Source: Lachnospiraceae bacterium (lineage in GTDB: Bacteria; Bacillota; Clostridia; Lachnospirales; Lachnospiraceae). Taken from it: 14,034 bases of DNA. Both the position numbers and the translations under genes were made by a program. The stretch is from the NCBI GenBank assembly GCA_016293925.1, contig JAEDCX010000067.1, forward strand, positions 1 to 14,034, given 5' to 3'. A model generated the notes under the pieces. It searched no databases. It had not been told where the DNA came from and saw nothing but the letters and a program-made list of their open reading frames with translations. Within the stretch, counting starts at the first letter, position 1; every line of letters begins with the position of its first letter. Shown here in pieces: positions 1 through 7,823 of the stretch.

Positions 1-1
1 A

Positions 2-793
2 TTGGAGAATCGGTCACTAACGGAAATATACGGATTTCCCGTTCGTGTCATTAAGTTTCTGATACAACAAAGTAAAGCAAACGATTTTGACCAAGCGGAG
101 TGCAATGCATCTTGGGATAGACTTCTGAGTACGTTAGCAGATGTCATGATGGAGACGCCGGCATATTACGTTATTCGATTCCCTGCATTCGCAGGCGAAG
201 GCATGAGCAGAATGCAGCAGTTTTGCCGCAATGTATTGTTCTGCGGTGGTACCGTTGCTTATGCAATCAATCCTGCAGAGGGAAAGGCGAATATGGCGAT
301 GTGGAAGTCGACAAAAGAGGATGTGCGTGTCTTTCTGGCGGATTCTGCGTATCTGGAAGCAAATTGCAGGAAACTCTGCAAGATTGCGGAAGATTCCTTT
401 GCAAACTACAGCGGACAGTATCATATAGCACCGCGCACCGCCCCGAAGGCAGGGCAGATCTATACGAACTGGATCCGGTCCATCTTCGAGCATCCGGAAG
501 CGTACTGTATGATGTGCGTGGAATGCAACGGAGAACCGGCAGGTTTTTCCCTGCTCTCCGAGGATGAATATGGAATCGATATGGAACTGACCGCTGTTTC
601 CGAGCAGTTCCGGGGACGGGGGCTCTACACGGAGTTGATGAGGGAGAATGTTCGATACGCCGTATCGAGGGACAGAATTTTCGTGTCCAGCACGCAGTTA
701 GACAATTTCGGCTCCCAGCGGACCTGGGCAAAGGTTGGCATGAGACCATATTATACAATTTATAATTTTCACTGTGATTGTTTGGGAGAATAA
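2..793 (+). CDS. WecD-like GNAT acyltransferase for an amino sugar (start possibly cut off)
   Basis: Probable N-acyltransferase moving an acetyl (or other acyl) group from CoA to the amino group of a nucleotide-linked amino sugar in the cytoplasm. The C-terminal half (about residues 120-260) looks like a GNAT domain: a helix with AEDSF then a YH motif resembling the substrate-side motif of WecD/PseH-like sugar acetyltransferases, the CoA pyrophosphate loop RGRGLYTEL near residue 207, and a closing STQLDN...VGMRPYYTIYNFH segment typical of WecD relatives. The first 110 residues have no recognised motif. The reading frame opens with TTG at base 2, too close to the window edge to show a ribosome site, so the real start may lie upstream. 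No partner aminotransferase is adjacent; the one at 7824 is far downstream, so the substrate is unknown. Family call is fairly firm, substrate is inference. Confidence 0.72.
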   Translation: MENRSLTEIYGFPVRVIKFLIQQSKANDFDQAECNASWDRLLSTLADVMMETPAYYVIRFPAFAGEGMSRMQQFCRNVLFCGGTVAYAINPAEGKANMAMWKSTKEDVRVFLADSAYLEANCRKLCKIAEDSFANYSGQYHIAPRTAPKAGQIYTNWIRSIFEHPEAYCMMCVECNGEPAGFSLLSEDEYGIDMELTAVSEQFRGRGLYTELMRENVRYAVSRDRIFVSSTQLDNFGSQRTWAKVGMRPYYTIYNFHCDCLGE

Positions 794-881
794 GGTATAA
801 TAATATGATACGGTGTGATGAGGCGGGTAATACCGGGAAAGCCATTACATCGGGAAGGATTCGTTCAGACAGGAGATCAAT

Positions 882-2459
882 ATGCCTGCAGTTGCATTGA
901 GCCGGTTTATAAATCGAATACGAAGAAGTTCAAAGGTTGCATTCCTGTGCGCTATCGTCGCAGGATTTGTTACCCATTTATTTATCATGACCAACAAGGT
1001 GATGAATCACAATGAATTATCGAACCTGTTTTTGGATCCCCATGAGATGACCATGGGACGCATGGCAGAGGGAAGATGGTTCGTGGGCTGGATCGGACAG
1101 TTGATCGGCGATAATTACAGCATGCAGATGGTGGTCGGTGTGCTGGGAATCTTGCTGATCGCCTGCGCGGCCGGTATGGTGGTGAGTCTGTTGGACATCT
1201 CTAAACCGCTGTATGCCGGATTACTGGGGGCGTCAATGATGGTTTTCCCCGCATTGGTCAGCTTTCTGGCATTTACCCAATTGGGAGATGCCTGGTTCAT
1301 GGCTGTTTTCATGGCAGTGCTGGCAGTTTATCTTACGGAGAATAAGAAATGGGGCATCTGGCCGGCGATGGTATTGGCCGGATTATCGCTGGCGATCCAT
1401 CAGGCATACATATCCGTGACGATTGCCGGTATGTTTGTTGTGCTGTTCCGCTCAGTCTATGAGAAAGGAACGGGGCTTAGGGACAACCTTCCGAGAATCG
1501 GTAAATATCTGGCGGTTCTGCTGGGAGGGTTCTTATTTTATTACATCGGTGTGAAGGTAACGACCGCGATTTTCAGCTATGATCTGTCAAGTTATTATGG
1601 AATTAATGAGATGACGGAATTCACGGTGAAGGGAATCTGCAAAGGGATTGTCTGTTCGTATCTTTATTTTGCCAGGTACTTTTTCACAACAGAATATTTG
1701 TTTCATCCTCTGATGGTGGTTGTGGATATTCTGCTGGCTATGGTATTGATATATTATGTGATTACCTCGGTGATTCGGAGTTTTCGGGCGAAGAAGAGGA
1801 TGAATGCGGTATGGAAGGTGTTGCTGTTGCTCCTGCTTCCGGTAGGAGTGAATGCATTACCGGTATTGATGGCAGACCGTGTGGGTGCCGGAGTTGACCG
1901 CTATATGATGTACTCCCTGGTGTTCCTGTGGGTATTACTGCTGTATCTTGCAGATCGAATGGAAGTAGGAGTGCAGGAGAAGGTTCCGGGACGGAAACTG
2001 TGCCTGTGGATGATCACGCTTGGAATCTGTATTCATGTCGGCAATGATTATACAATGGATAATCAGGCCTATTATCGTGCACAGGCGGCAACGGAACAGA
2101 TGACCAGCTATCTGAACCGACTGGCAGCAAGGATAGAAGCGACAGAGGACTGGAGTGCAGACGTTCCGGTTTATATTGTGATGCAGTCTGATCTGTATCC
2201 GCAGTATCCGGTGGAACTTGTTGCTTTCGATGATCTGGCAGAATTGCGGGGAACTTCCTATGAGCCTCACATGAATGTGCCGGGGATCATTCGATTCATG
2301 AATTATTACCTTCATTTTCCGGTCCGGCAGGCAGAGGATACTCAGATCGACAGGATTGACAAACGGGTTATCGATGCCATGCCATGCTATCCGGCAGCAG
2401 GTTCGGTGCAGATGGTGGATGGTATCCTGGTAGTGAAAATAGAGGAAAGGGCAGACTGA
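882..2459 (+). CDS. Polytopic GtrII-type (Glucos_trans_II) glycosyltransferase
   Basis: Membrane glycosyltransferase expected to take a sugar from a polyprenyl-phosphate carrier and add it to a glycan on the outer face of the membrane. The 525-residue protein starts with a short basic segment and a membrane helix at about residues 19-39, followed by a loop containing a GRW motif (64-66), about ten further hydrophobic segments, an IHQAY motif near residue 172, and a C-terminal soluble tail of roughly 120 residues beginning at NDYTMDNQAYY. This arrangement matches the GtrII/GtrC-like family used in O-antigen side-chain modification. The start is set by AGGAG at 871-875, six bases before the ATG. 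The next gene begins one base after the stop codon and encodes the GtrB-like partner enzyme, which supports the assignment. The sugar transferred cannot be read from the sequence; the neighbouring 2,6-dideoxyhexose genes make that sugar a plausible candidate. Confidence 0.75.
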   Translation: MPAVALSRFINRIRRSSKVAFLCAIVAGFVTHLFIMTNKVMNHNELSNLFLDPHEMTMGRMAEGRWFVGWIGQLIGDNYSMQMVVGVLGILLIACAAGMVVSLLDISKPLYAGLLGASMMVFPALVSFLAFTQLGDAWFMAVFMAVLAVYLTENKKWGIWPAMVLAGLSLAIHQAYISVTIAGMFVVLFRSVYEKGTGLRDNLPRIGKYLAVLLGGFLFYYIGVKVTTAIFSYDLSSYYGINEMTEFTVKGICKGIVCSYLYFARYFFTTEYLFHPLMVVVDILLAMVLIYYVITSVIRSFRAKKRMNAVWKVLLLLLLPVGVNALPVLMADRVGAGVDRYMMYSLVFLWVLLLYLADRMEVGVQEKVPGRKLCLWMITLGICIHVGNDYTMDNQAYYRAQAATEQMTSYLNRLAARIEATEDWSADVPVYIVMQSDLYPQYPVELVAFDDLAELRGTSYEPHMNVPGIIRFMNYYLHFPVRQAEDTQIDRIDKRVIDAMPCYPAAGSVQMVDGILVVKIEERAD

Positions 2460-2460
2460 T

Positions 2461-3408
2461 ATGGAGAAGATATCCTTTGTAGTTCCCTGCTATCGTTCAG
2501 AGAACACCATTACGTCAGTAGTTGAAGAAGTAAAAACAGAGATGGCAGCACACCCGGATTATGATTATGAGATTGTTCTGGTGAATGACAATTCACCGGA
2601 CAATGTATGGGATGTGATCACGAAACTGAGTGAGAATGATGAGCGAATCAAAGCGATCCGGCTGCTTCGCAACTTCGGGCAGCATTCCGCCCTGATGGCG
2701 GGGTACGGAGTCTGTACGGGAGATTATGTGGTAACCATCGATGACGATGGACAGACCCCTGTGGATCAGACCTTTATCCTCATGGACAAGCTGTTGGAAG
2801 GCTTCGATGTGGTCTATGGGAAGTATGAGAAGCGGAAAGATAATCTTTTCCGTAAGATCGGAACCGGCATTAACAATTGGATGTCGAAAACTTTGCTTGG
2901 TAAGCCGAAGGATCTGCATCTGACCAGTTTTTTTGTGGCAAGGGCCAAGATCATCAAAGAGATCTGCAATTATAAGAATGGATTTCCCTATATCTGGGGG
3001 TTGGTGCTTCGGACCACGAAGTCCATTGCCAATGCAACCATTCAGCACAAGGAGCGTATCGAAGGGGAGTCCGGCTATACACTGGGAAAACTGTTGAACT
3101 TGTGGATGAACGGGTTCACTGCCTTTTCGGTAAAACCGCTTCGTATCTCGGCAACGGTGGGCATCATCAGTTCCGCCCTGGGTTTGTTGGGAATTATCTA
3201 TGTGGTTGTGGATAAGATAATCCATCCGGAGGTGGCAGCAGGATTCAGTTCTCTGATGGCGGTACTGCTGCTGATCGGGGGGCTGTTGTTACTATCCATG
3301 GGACTGATCGGAGAGTATGTGGGACGTATCTATATGTGTATCAATGCTACGCCGCAGTACATTGTGCGGGATACCATTAATCTTCCGGAACCGGAGGATG
3401 GCAAATAG
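2461..3408 (+). CDS. GtrB/DPM1-like GT2 polyprenyl-phosphate glycosyltransferase
   Basis: Family 2 glycosyltransferase that transfers a sugar from a nucleotide donor to a polyprenyl phosphate on the cytoplasmic face. The 315-residue protein has the usual N-terminal GT-A domain: SFVVPCYRSE at the start, VNDNSPDNVW at 41-50, NFGQHSALMAGY at 71-82 and the metal-binding DDDGQTP at 94-100. The ERIEGESGYT segment at 198-207 precedes two membrane helices (about 228-251 and 262-285) and the conserved EYVGRIY end. Length and layout match GtrB and bacterial DPM1-like enzymes. A purine-rich GAGGAAAGG at 2442-2450 serves as ribosome site, so the two genes are almost certainly translated together with the upstream membrane transferase. 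No GtrA-type flippase gene is present in the window. Sugar specificity is unknown. Confidence 0.88.
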   Translation: MEKISFVVPCYRSENTITSVVEEVKTEMAAHPDYDYEIVLVNDNSPDNVWDVITKLSENDERIKAIRLLRNFGQHSALMAGYGVCTGDYVVTIDDDGQTPVDQTFILMDKLLEGFDVVYGKYEKRKDNLFRKIGTGINNWMSKTLLGKPKDLHLTSFFVARAKIIKEICNYKNGFPYIWGLVLRTTKSIANATIQHKERIEGESGYTLGKLLNLWMNGFTAFSVKPLRISATVGIISSALGLLGIIYVVVDKIIHPEVAAGFSSLMAVLLLIGGLLLLSMGLIGEYVGRIYMCINATPQYIVRDTINLPEPEDGK

Positions 3409-3417
3409 GGCAAAAAC

Positions 3418-3423
3418 AGGAAG
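3418..3423 (+). promoter_or_regulatory. Ribosome binding site supporting a TTG start at 3432
   Basis: AGGAAG stands eight bases before TTG at 3432. A competing choice is GTG at 3444, which has GGAG at 3434-3437 six bases upstream. An ATG at 3427 is ruled out because its frame hits TGA after six codons. Confidence 0.45.
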
Positions 3424-3431
3424 TTAATGAG

Positions 3432-4856
3432 TTGGAGACGCGTGTGAGCAGAAATAATCAGATTATGTTAGATATGCTGGAATCCTGGAGCAACAGAGCG
3501 GGGGTTGTCAATACCACCGGAGATCTGCTTGACTGGGTTCAGCAATTGAATGAGACAACGAAAGTATCCGTCCGGAGAACCAGTGTTCAGGAGGATTCTT
3601 TCTGGTTTTACGACGATTATAAGGGAGAGATCCTCAATCGGAAACGTAGTTTTTTCTCGATTATGGGGGTACGGTATTTTGACAACGAACGATTTGTGTC
3701 GGAACAGCCGATTATTCTCCAGAAAGAGATCGGTTATCTGGGCATTATTGTGAAGAAAATCCACGGCGTGCTGCATTTTCTGATGCAGGCCAAAGTGGAA
3801 CCCGGTAATGTGAACTGTGTTCAGATCTCGCCAACCATTCAGGCAACCAAGAGTAATTTCACCCGTGCCCATGGAGGGCGCCTGCCATATTATTTTGAAT
3901 ATTTTGAGAAGGCCGGGGAAAACGGAACCGTGCTGTATGACCAGATCCAGTCGGAACAGGGAAGCCGTTTCTATGGCAAGAGAAACCGAAACATCATTCT
4001 GCTGATCGAGAAAGAGATTCCCATCTATCCCAACTACAAGTGGATGACGCTGGGGCAGATCAAAGAACTGATGAAGATCGATAATCTGGTCAACATGGAT
4101 ACCAGAACCGTTTTGTCCGGCATTCCTTTTGTTACCTGTCTGCATGATGCGAAGGTGCGGGAGAGGGCAGGGCAGTTCTTTACGGATTCCGCATTGATGA
4201 AATCTGTCTTTGAGGCAGACGTGGCGGATTCCATGCAGAAGATTATGCCTGTGATCAACGATTACAAGATGTTTCATGACGTTGACCGGATCATCGTCCC
4301 TCTGAACCAGTTGGTGGACTGGCAGGTGGATGAGTATGGGGTAACCTGTCGCAGAGATGCTGATTTTACGGTTGGGTATTTTGATATTCACATTCACGGA
4401 CGGGAGGTACAGCAGTGGCTGCAGCCATTGTTCTGCGCTACCGGATCCGCGGATTTTGTTCTTTTCACCCGGGTGCATAATGGTATGCGGGAGTATCTGA
4501 TCTCCCTGAAACCGGAGGTTGGGTGTTTTGACAAGGTGGAGTTCGGACCGACCCTGCAGAGTGTTCCCGGGCATGAAACGCAGACGGAACGGTGTCTGGC
4601 GGAGGTGCTGCACAGGCACCTGGCCGAACAGACCGGAATTCTCCGGGATGTGATTCTCTCAGAGGAGGGGGGCCGTTTCTATCATGAGCAGAACCGCAAT
4701 CTGATTGTGGAGGTTGCGGATGGTGAATGTGAGGCATGTATCGCAGAGGATCCGGGTTACCAGTGGGTGTCCTATGCACTGCTGAATTATCTGGTTCAGG
4801 TGAATAACTGCCTGAACATTCAACTTCGGAATCTGATCTCCCTGATAGAGATCTAG
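3432..4856 (+). CDS. NDP-hexose 2,3-dehydratase (EvaA/TylX3 family)
   Basis: Cytoplasmic enzyme that removes water across C2-C3 of a nucleotide-linked 4-keto-6-deoxyhexose (usually dTDP-linked), giving the 3,4-diketo-2,6-dideoxy intermediate: the committing step to 2-deoxy sugars. The family signature is clear in the first half: EQPIILQKEIGYLGI (91-105), QAKVEPGNV (119-127), QISPTIQATKSNFTR (131-145), SEQGSRF (174-180) and KRNRN (183-187). The second half is a diverged copy: SEEGGRF (410-416), QNRN (420-423), and a YQWVSYALL segment echoing YKWMTLGQI near residue 202. The internal duplication and 474-residue length match the family (about 450-490). The start is TTG at 3432 or GTG at 3444. The next gene encodes the reductase expected to act on the product. 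Such enzymes are best known from antibiotic sugar pathways in actinomycetes; here the setting is a surface glycan locus. Confidence 0.92.
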   Translation: METRVSRNNQIMLDMLESWSNRAGVVNTTGDLLDWVQQLNETTKVSVRRTSVQEDSFWFYDDYKGEILNRKRSFFSIMGVRYFDNERFVSEQPIILQKEIGYLGIIVKKIHGVLHFLMQAKVEPGNVNCVQISPTIQATKSNFTRAHGGRLPYYFEYFEKAGENGTVLYDQIQSEQGSRFYGKRNRNIILLIEKEIPIYPNYKWMTLGQIKELMKIDNLVNMDTRTVLSGIPFVTCLHDAKVRERAGQFFTDSALMKSVFEADVADSMQKIMPVINDYKMFHDVDRIIVPLNQLVDWQVDEYGVTCRRDADFTVGYFDIHIHGREVQQWLQPLFCATGSADFVLFTRVHNGMREYLISLKPEVGCFDKVEFGPTLQSVPGHETQTERCLAEVLHRHLAEQTGILRDVILSEEGGRFYHEQNRNLIVEVADGECEACIAEDPGYQWVSYALLNYLVQVNNCLNIQLRNLISLIEI

Positions 4857-4871
4857 GTTCAACAATAGAAT

Positions 4872-4876
4872 GGAGA
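4872..4876 (+). promoter_or_regulatory. Ribosome binding site that favours the ATG at 4882
   Basis: GGAGA lies five bases before ATG 4882. The earlier in-frame ATG at 4870 overlaps this site and has no purine-rich stretch upstream, so the protein most likely begins MIRIGII, the usual edge of a Rossmann fold. Confidence 0.65.
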
Positions 4877-4881
4877 ACGAT

Positions 4882-5913
4882 ATGATTCGAATTGGAATTA
4901 TCTGTCCGTCAGAGATTGCGTTTCGCAGATTTATGCCGGCCATACAGAAAGAAACACGGATGCAGTATGTCGGTGTTGCCTATGCCACCGCGGAAGAATG
5001 GTTCGGGAAACAGGAAACCGTGACGCAGGCGCAGCAGGCTGTGATTGACAAGGAACATGAGAAAGCAGAGAAATTCCGTGCCGCCTATGGGGGATGCGTG
5101 TTTGAAGGCTATCAGGCTATGCTGCAGTCCGGGGAGATTGATGCGGTTTATCTGCCCCTGCCTCCGGCATTGCACTACAGATGGGCGAAGCTTGCTCTGG
5201 AGCAGAATCTTCATGTGCTGATTGAGAAGCCTTCCACCACCTGCCTTGCGGACACGGAGGATCTGTTGGAGGTTGCGGCACAACGGGGACTTGCCGTGCA
5301 CGAGAATTATATGTTTGCATATCATTCCCAACTGCGGGAAGTGGCAGATGCTTTACAAGCAGGTGTAGTTGGTTCTGTCCGGCTGATCCGGGTGGATTTC
5401 GGATTCCCGAGGCGCCCTGCCGGAGATTTCCGGTATGTGAAAGCTTTGGGCGGCGGTGCACTGTTAGATTGCGGCGGATATACACTCAAGTATGCAGATA
5501 TGCTGCTGGGAGGACAGGCAACGCTGGAATATGCCCATATTACGCCCGGAACAGACTGTGATGTGGAGATTTTCGGTAACGCGGTATTGTCCGGACCGGA
5601 TGGAGCCCAGGTAGAGACAGCATTCGGAATGGATAATGATTATCGTTGCAGCATCAATGTCTGGGGGAGTACGGGAACGCTCGTCAGCAATCGGATTCTG
5701 ACCGCACCGGATGGCTTTGTGCCGGAATATACCATTTACCGGAACGGGGAAGCTGAGACCGTCAAAATGCAGCCGGACGATACATTTTTGAAATCCCTGC
5801 AGTATTTTGTGGAGTGCGTAGAAGATGCACAGACGCGAATGGCTCATTATGAGGAATTGCGGCGTCAGGAACGGCTGGTAGATGCATTTGCAGAGAGGAC
5901 GGGGATGAAGTAG
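4882..5913 (+). CDS. Gfo/Idh/MocA-family sugar 3-ketoreductase (KijD10-like)
   Basis: NAD(P)H-dependent oxidoreductase, most likely reducing the C3 keto group of the 3,4-diketo-2,6-dideoxyhexose made by the preceding 2,3-dehydratase. From the preferred start (4882, 343 residues) it opens with MIRIGIICPSEIA, a variant dinucleotide-binding loop, then has DAVYLPLPPALHY near 87-99, the family EKP motif with the putative catalytic lysine (115-117), HENYMF (140-145) and GGGALLDCGGY (190-200). A tyrosine rather than histidine ends that last motif, which agrees with what I recall of the KijD10-type 3-ketoreductases (Lys/Tyr pair). An in-frame ATG at 4870 would add four residues. The gap to the dehydratase is 25 bases, and the pairing dehydratase plus Gfo/Idh reductase is the standard 2,6-dideoxyhexose unit. 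A generic sugar dehydrogenase is the alternative. Confidence 0.85.
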   Translation: MIRIGIICPSEIAFRRFMPAIQKETRMQYVGVAYATAEEWFGKQETVTQAQQAVIDKEHEKAEKFRAAYGGCVFEGYQAMLQSGEIDAVYLPLPPALHYRWAKLALEQNLHVLIEKPSTTCLADTEDLLEVAAQRGLAVHENYMFAYHSQLREVADALQAGVVGSVRLIRVDFGFPRRPAGDFRYVKALGGGALLDCGGYTLKYADMLLGGQATLEYAHITPGTDCDVEIFGNAVLSGPDGAQVETAFGMDNDYRCSINVWGSTGTLVSNRILTAPDGFVPEYTIYRNGEAETVKMQPDDTFLKSLQYFVECVEDAQTRMAHYEELRRQERLVDAFAERTGMK

Positions 5914-5916
5914 GAA

Positions 5917-7797
5917 ATGAAGAATCGTACAGACAAAGTGAATTGCCAGAAAATTCGATATGACAGCTTTATTCCGAGACTCAGTGGCCTGGTAATTGCG
6001 TTTGCATTTTGGGCAATTATTATGATGTCAACTCTGCGCGCTGGGCTATATGAGGTACAGGTTCCGATCATATCCACGCTGGTTTTGATTGCGTGGACAA
6101 TTGCATTTTACAAATCCAGAGGAAAAGAACAGTATCACTGGAAGGAAGTCCTCTTTTTTGTTCTGGTGACGTTCATTGTTGCAATCGCAATGACAGAATC
6201 GTTATGGCAGAGACAATATTTTTCCCTGAATCCAATTTTGGCGATTAATTCTGAGACAGAAGGTATTCATAGAGATACTGTGTACTTGGGTGCGCTAATG
6301 CAGGGAATCAAAAACTATGATTGTCCTTCGTTGCTGGTGAATTCTTCAGCATTTCACAATTATCATTTCGGTAGTCTTGCGATTCTTGCAGGGATGTCAA
6401 AATTATTTCATGTTGATATTTATGTTTTGAATTGCTTTTTGATTCCGATTATTCTCTTTCCTTTTTTTGTTTCTTCTATCGTTAGCCTTGTGATTACATT
6501 GAGAGAATATCGAAGGATAGGTTCGAAAATTACAAAATTAGATTATGGCATTGTTGCATGTTTTTTTGTGTTCGCCATATTGCCGCGTGAAATATCTCGG
6601 GATCTGGGTAACCTGAAAGATAGTTGGGTTATGAGTATTTCGTTTACGATGTCTATTCAGGCGGTTATTCTGTATTTCTTGCTGTTGATCAGAAGTCTGA
6701 ACAGTAAGCGGATGGAGAAACGTAGTTTCTCTCTGCCATTTTTGCTATTGATCACTCCGGCATTCATTTTGCTGGTATCTACATTGAAGATATCTACAGG
6801 ACTCATTTTCACATTTATGGTTGTATACTATCTATTTCGACGGTATATGTGGAATTGGAGATACCTGCTATTGGAATTGGTGTACGGCATTATTTTCCTT
6901 TTCATTTATTGGTTTCCGGGGACATTGTATTCTCCGTTCGCAACACAACGAAATGAAATGCAGTTTCGGCTTATGGACTATTTGCGGGAATATATAAGTA
7001 CAGAATCCTGGGGATTGCACATTCTGGTGTGCTTTTGCTTCGTGATTGTTTTCCTGTGGTATCAGTTGCGCGGGATACCTTCATTCCATGACTTGAAATC
7101 GGGAGTAAAGAAAAAAGAGTATCTGGTTGAGGAAACACTCTTACTGACAACAGTTTTTGGTGTGATTCCCGGACTTGTTGTACACATTGGAGGCGCAAGC
7201 TCATATTACTTTTCTTCGATACAGCATATTGTAGGTATGATATTGGTGCTGGGGTACAATATTGCAAATGAATTGGTTCCCAAGAGAGAGGGTAAGAAGG
7301 GGGTCATCACAAAGGCCTTCATGATCTTTGTGATTGGAATGTTGTCATGGAACACCTTATATAGTTCTGCCATTAAGATGAAGGCAGTAGTTTCAGATAT
7401 CTTGAGAAGCTCGGAAAGTAAAGCAGTTGATGAAACAGAAGAAGGATATTGGTACTGTGTCAAAAACATCAACCGCATTACTGAGGATGCAAAGCAGGAC
7501 TATTATCTCTATGTGGACGAGAATGCGAGCGTGTGGGATCGGTTTGCCAATAAAGATGCTGCGCTGTTTTTCTATCCCGGCTTAACCGGCGTGGTTGCAA
7601 TCGGGGAACTTTATTACGAGGATGGCTTGTATCATTACAATGACGGAACTCCCTTTCTGTATGCATGGGGATACGAGCCGTCGGAACCGGAATATAAGTT
7701 GACACTTTTGGATGCAATAGAAAAAGCAAGAGCAGATGGAAAAAAGGGACTAATTCATATTTACGAGGACAGTTATAAACTGATCACACTAGAGTAA
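5917..7797 (+). CDS. Large polytopic membrane protein, probably a GT-C-type glycosyltransferase
   Basis: A 626-residue integral membrane protein of no family I can name with certainty. Hydrophobic segments begin at about residue 22 and continue to about 485, roughly twelve helices, followed by a soluble tail of about 140 residues. The first long loop carries acidic and histidine residues in NSETEGIHRDTVY (111-123) and AFHNYH (145-150), the kind of loop where GT-C enzymes keep catalytic acids. The tail ends in a small alpha/beta-looking segment (YYLYVDENASVWDRF near 528-542). Position before an aminotransferase, methyltransferase and GtrB-like GT2 mirrors the membrane protein at 882-2459, suggesting a transferase using a polyprenyl-linked sugar. 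The start ATG follows the upstream stop after three bases and has only a weak ribosome site. Alternatives: polymerase or membrane protein of unknown role. Confidence 0.6.
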   Translation: MKNRTDKVNCQKIRYDSFIPRLSGLVIAFAFWAIIMMSTLRAGLYEVQVPIISTLVLIAWTIAFYKSRGKEQYHWKEVLFFVLVTFIVAIAMTESLWQRQYFSLNPILAINSETEGIHRDTVYLGALMQGIKNYDCPSLLVNSSAFHNYHFGSLAILAGMSKLFHVDIYVLNCFLIPIILFPFFVSSIVSLVITLREYRRIGSKITKLDYGIVACFFVFAILPREISRDLGNLKDSWVMSISFTMSIQAVILYFLLLIRSLNSKRMEKRSFSLPFLLLITPAFILLVSTLKISTGLIFTFMVVYYLFRRYMWNWRYLLLELVYGIIFLFIYWFPGTLYSPFATQRNEMQFRLMDYLREYISTESWGLHILVCFCFVIVFLWYQLRGIPSFHDLKSGVKKKEYLVEETLLLTTVFGVIPGLVVHIGGASSYYFSSIQHIVGMILVLGYNIANELVPKREGKKGVITKAFMIFVIGMLSWNTLYSSAIKMKAVVSDILRSSESKAVDETEEGYWYCVKNINRITEDAKQDYYLYVDENASVWDRFANKDAALFFYPGLTGVVAIGELYYEDGLYHYNDGTPFLYAWGYEPSEPEYKLTLLDAIEKARADGKKGLIHIYEDSYKLITLE

Positions 7798-7810
7798 CAG
7801 AAACCAAAGC

Positions 7811-7815
7811 GAGGG
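7811..7815 (+). promoter_or_regulatory. Ribosome binding site supporting a GTG start at 7824
   Basis: GAGGG stands eight bases before GTG 7824. The ATG at 7816 is followed at once by TAA, and the next in-frame ATG (7845) has no comparable site. Confidence 0.6.
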
Positions 7816-7823
7816 ATGTAAAC

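Noticed and set aside
796..801. TATAAT as a promoter -10 box before the gene at 882
   Set aside because: No acceptable -35 box at 16-18 bases upstream (the region 773-778 reads TGTGAT), and AT-rich TATAAT-like strings also occur within the end of the preceding gene, for example near 760.
267..845. Open frame of 192 codons on the - strand over the first gene
   Set aside because: Arg/Ser/Pro-rich product with no motif, antisense to the GNAT gene, which has clear domain features.
815..1015. Alternative + strand frame from ATG 815 overlapping the GtrII-type gene start
   Set aside because: No membrane segment or motif in its product. The ATG at 882 has a well-placed AGGAG and gives a typical membrane N-terminus.
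3427..3447. ATG at 3427 as start of the 2,3-dehydratase
   Set aside because: That frame reads only six codons before TGA. The dehydratase frame needs TTG 3432 or GTG 3444.
3468..4619. Long open frame of 383 codons on the - strand
   Set aside because: Lies wholly inside the 2,3-dehydratase gene, whose family motifs are unmistakable. The reverse product is rich in His, Gln, Leu and Pro without any motif, as expected for a shadow.
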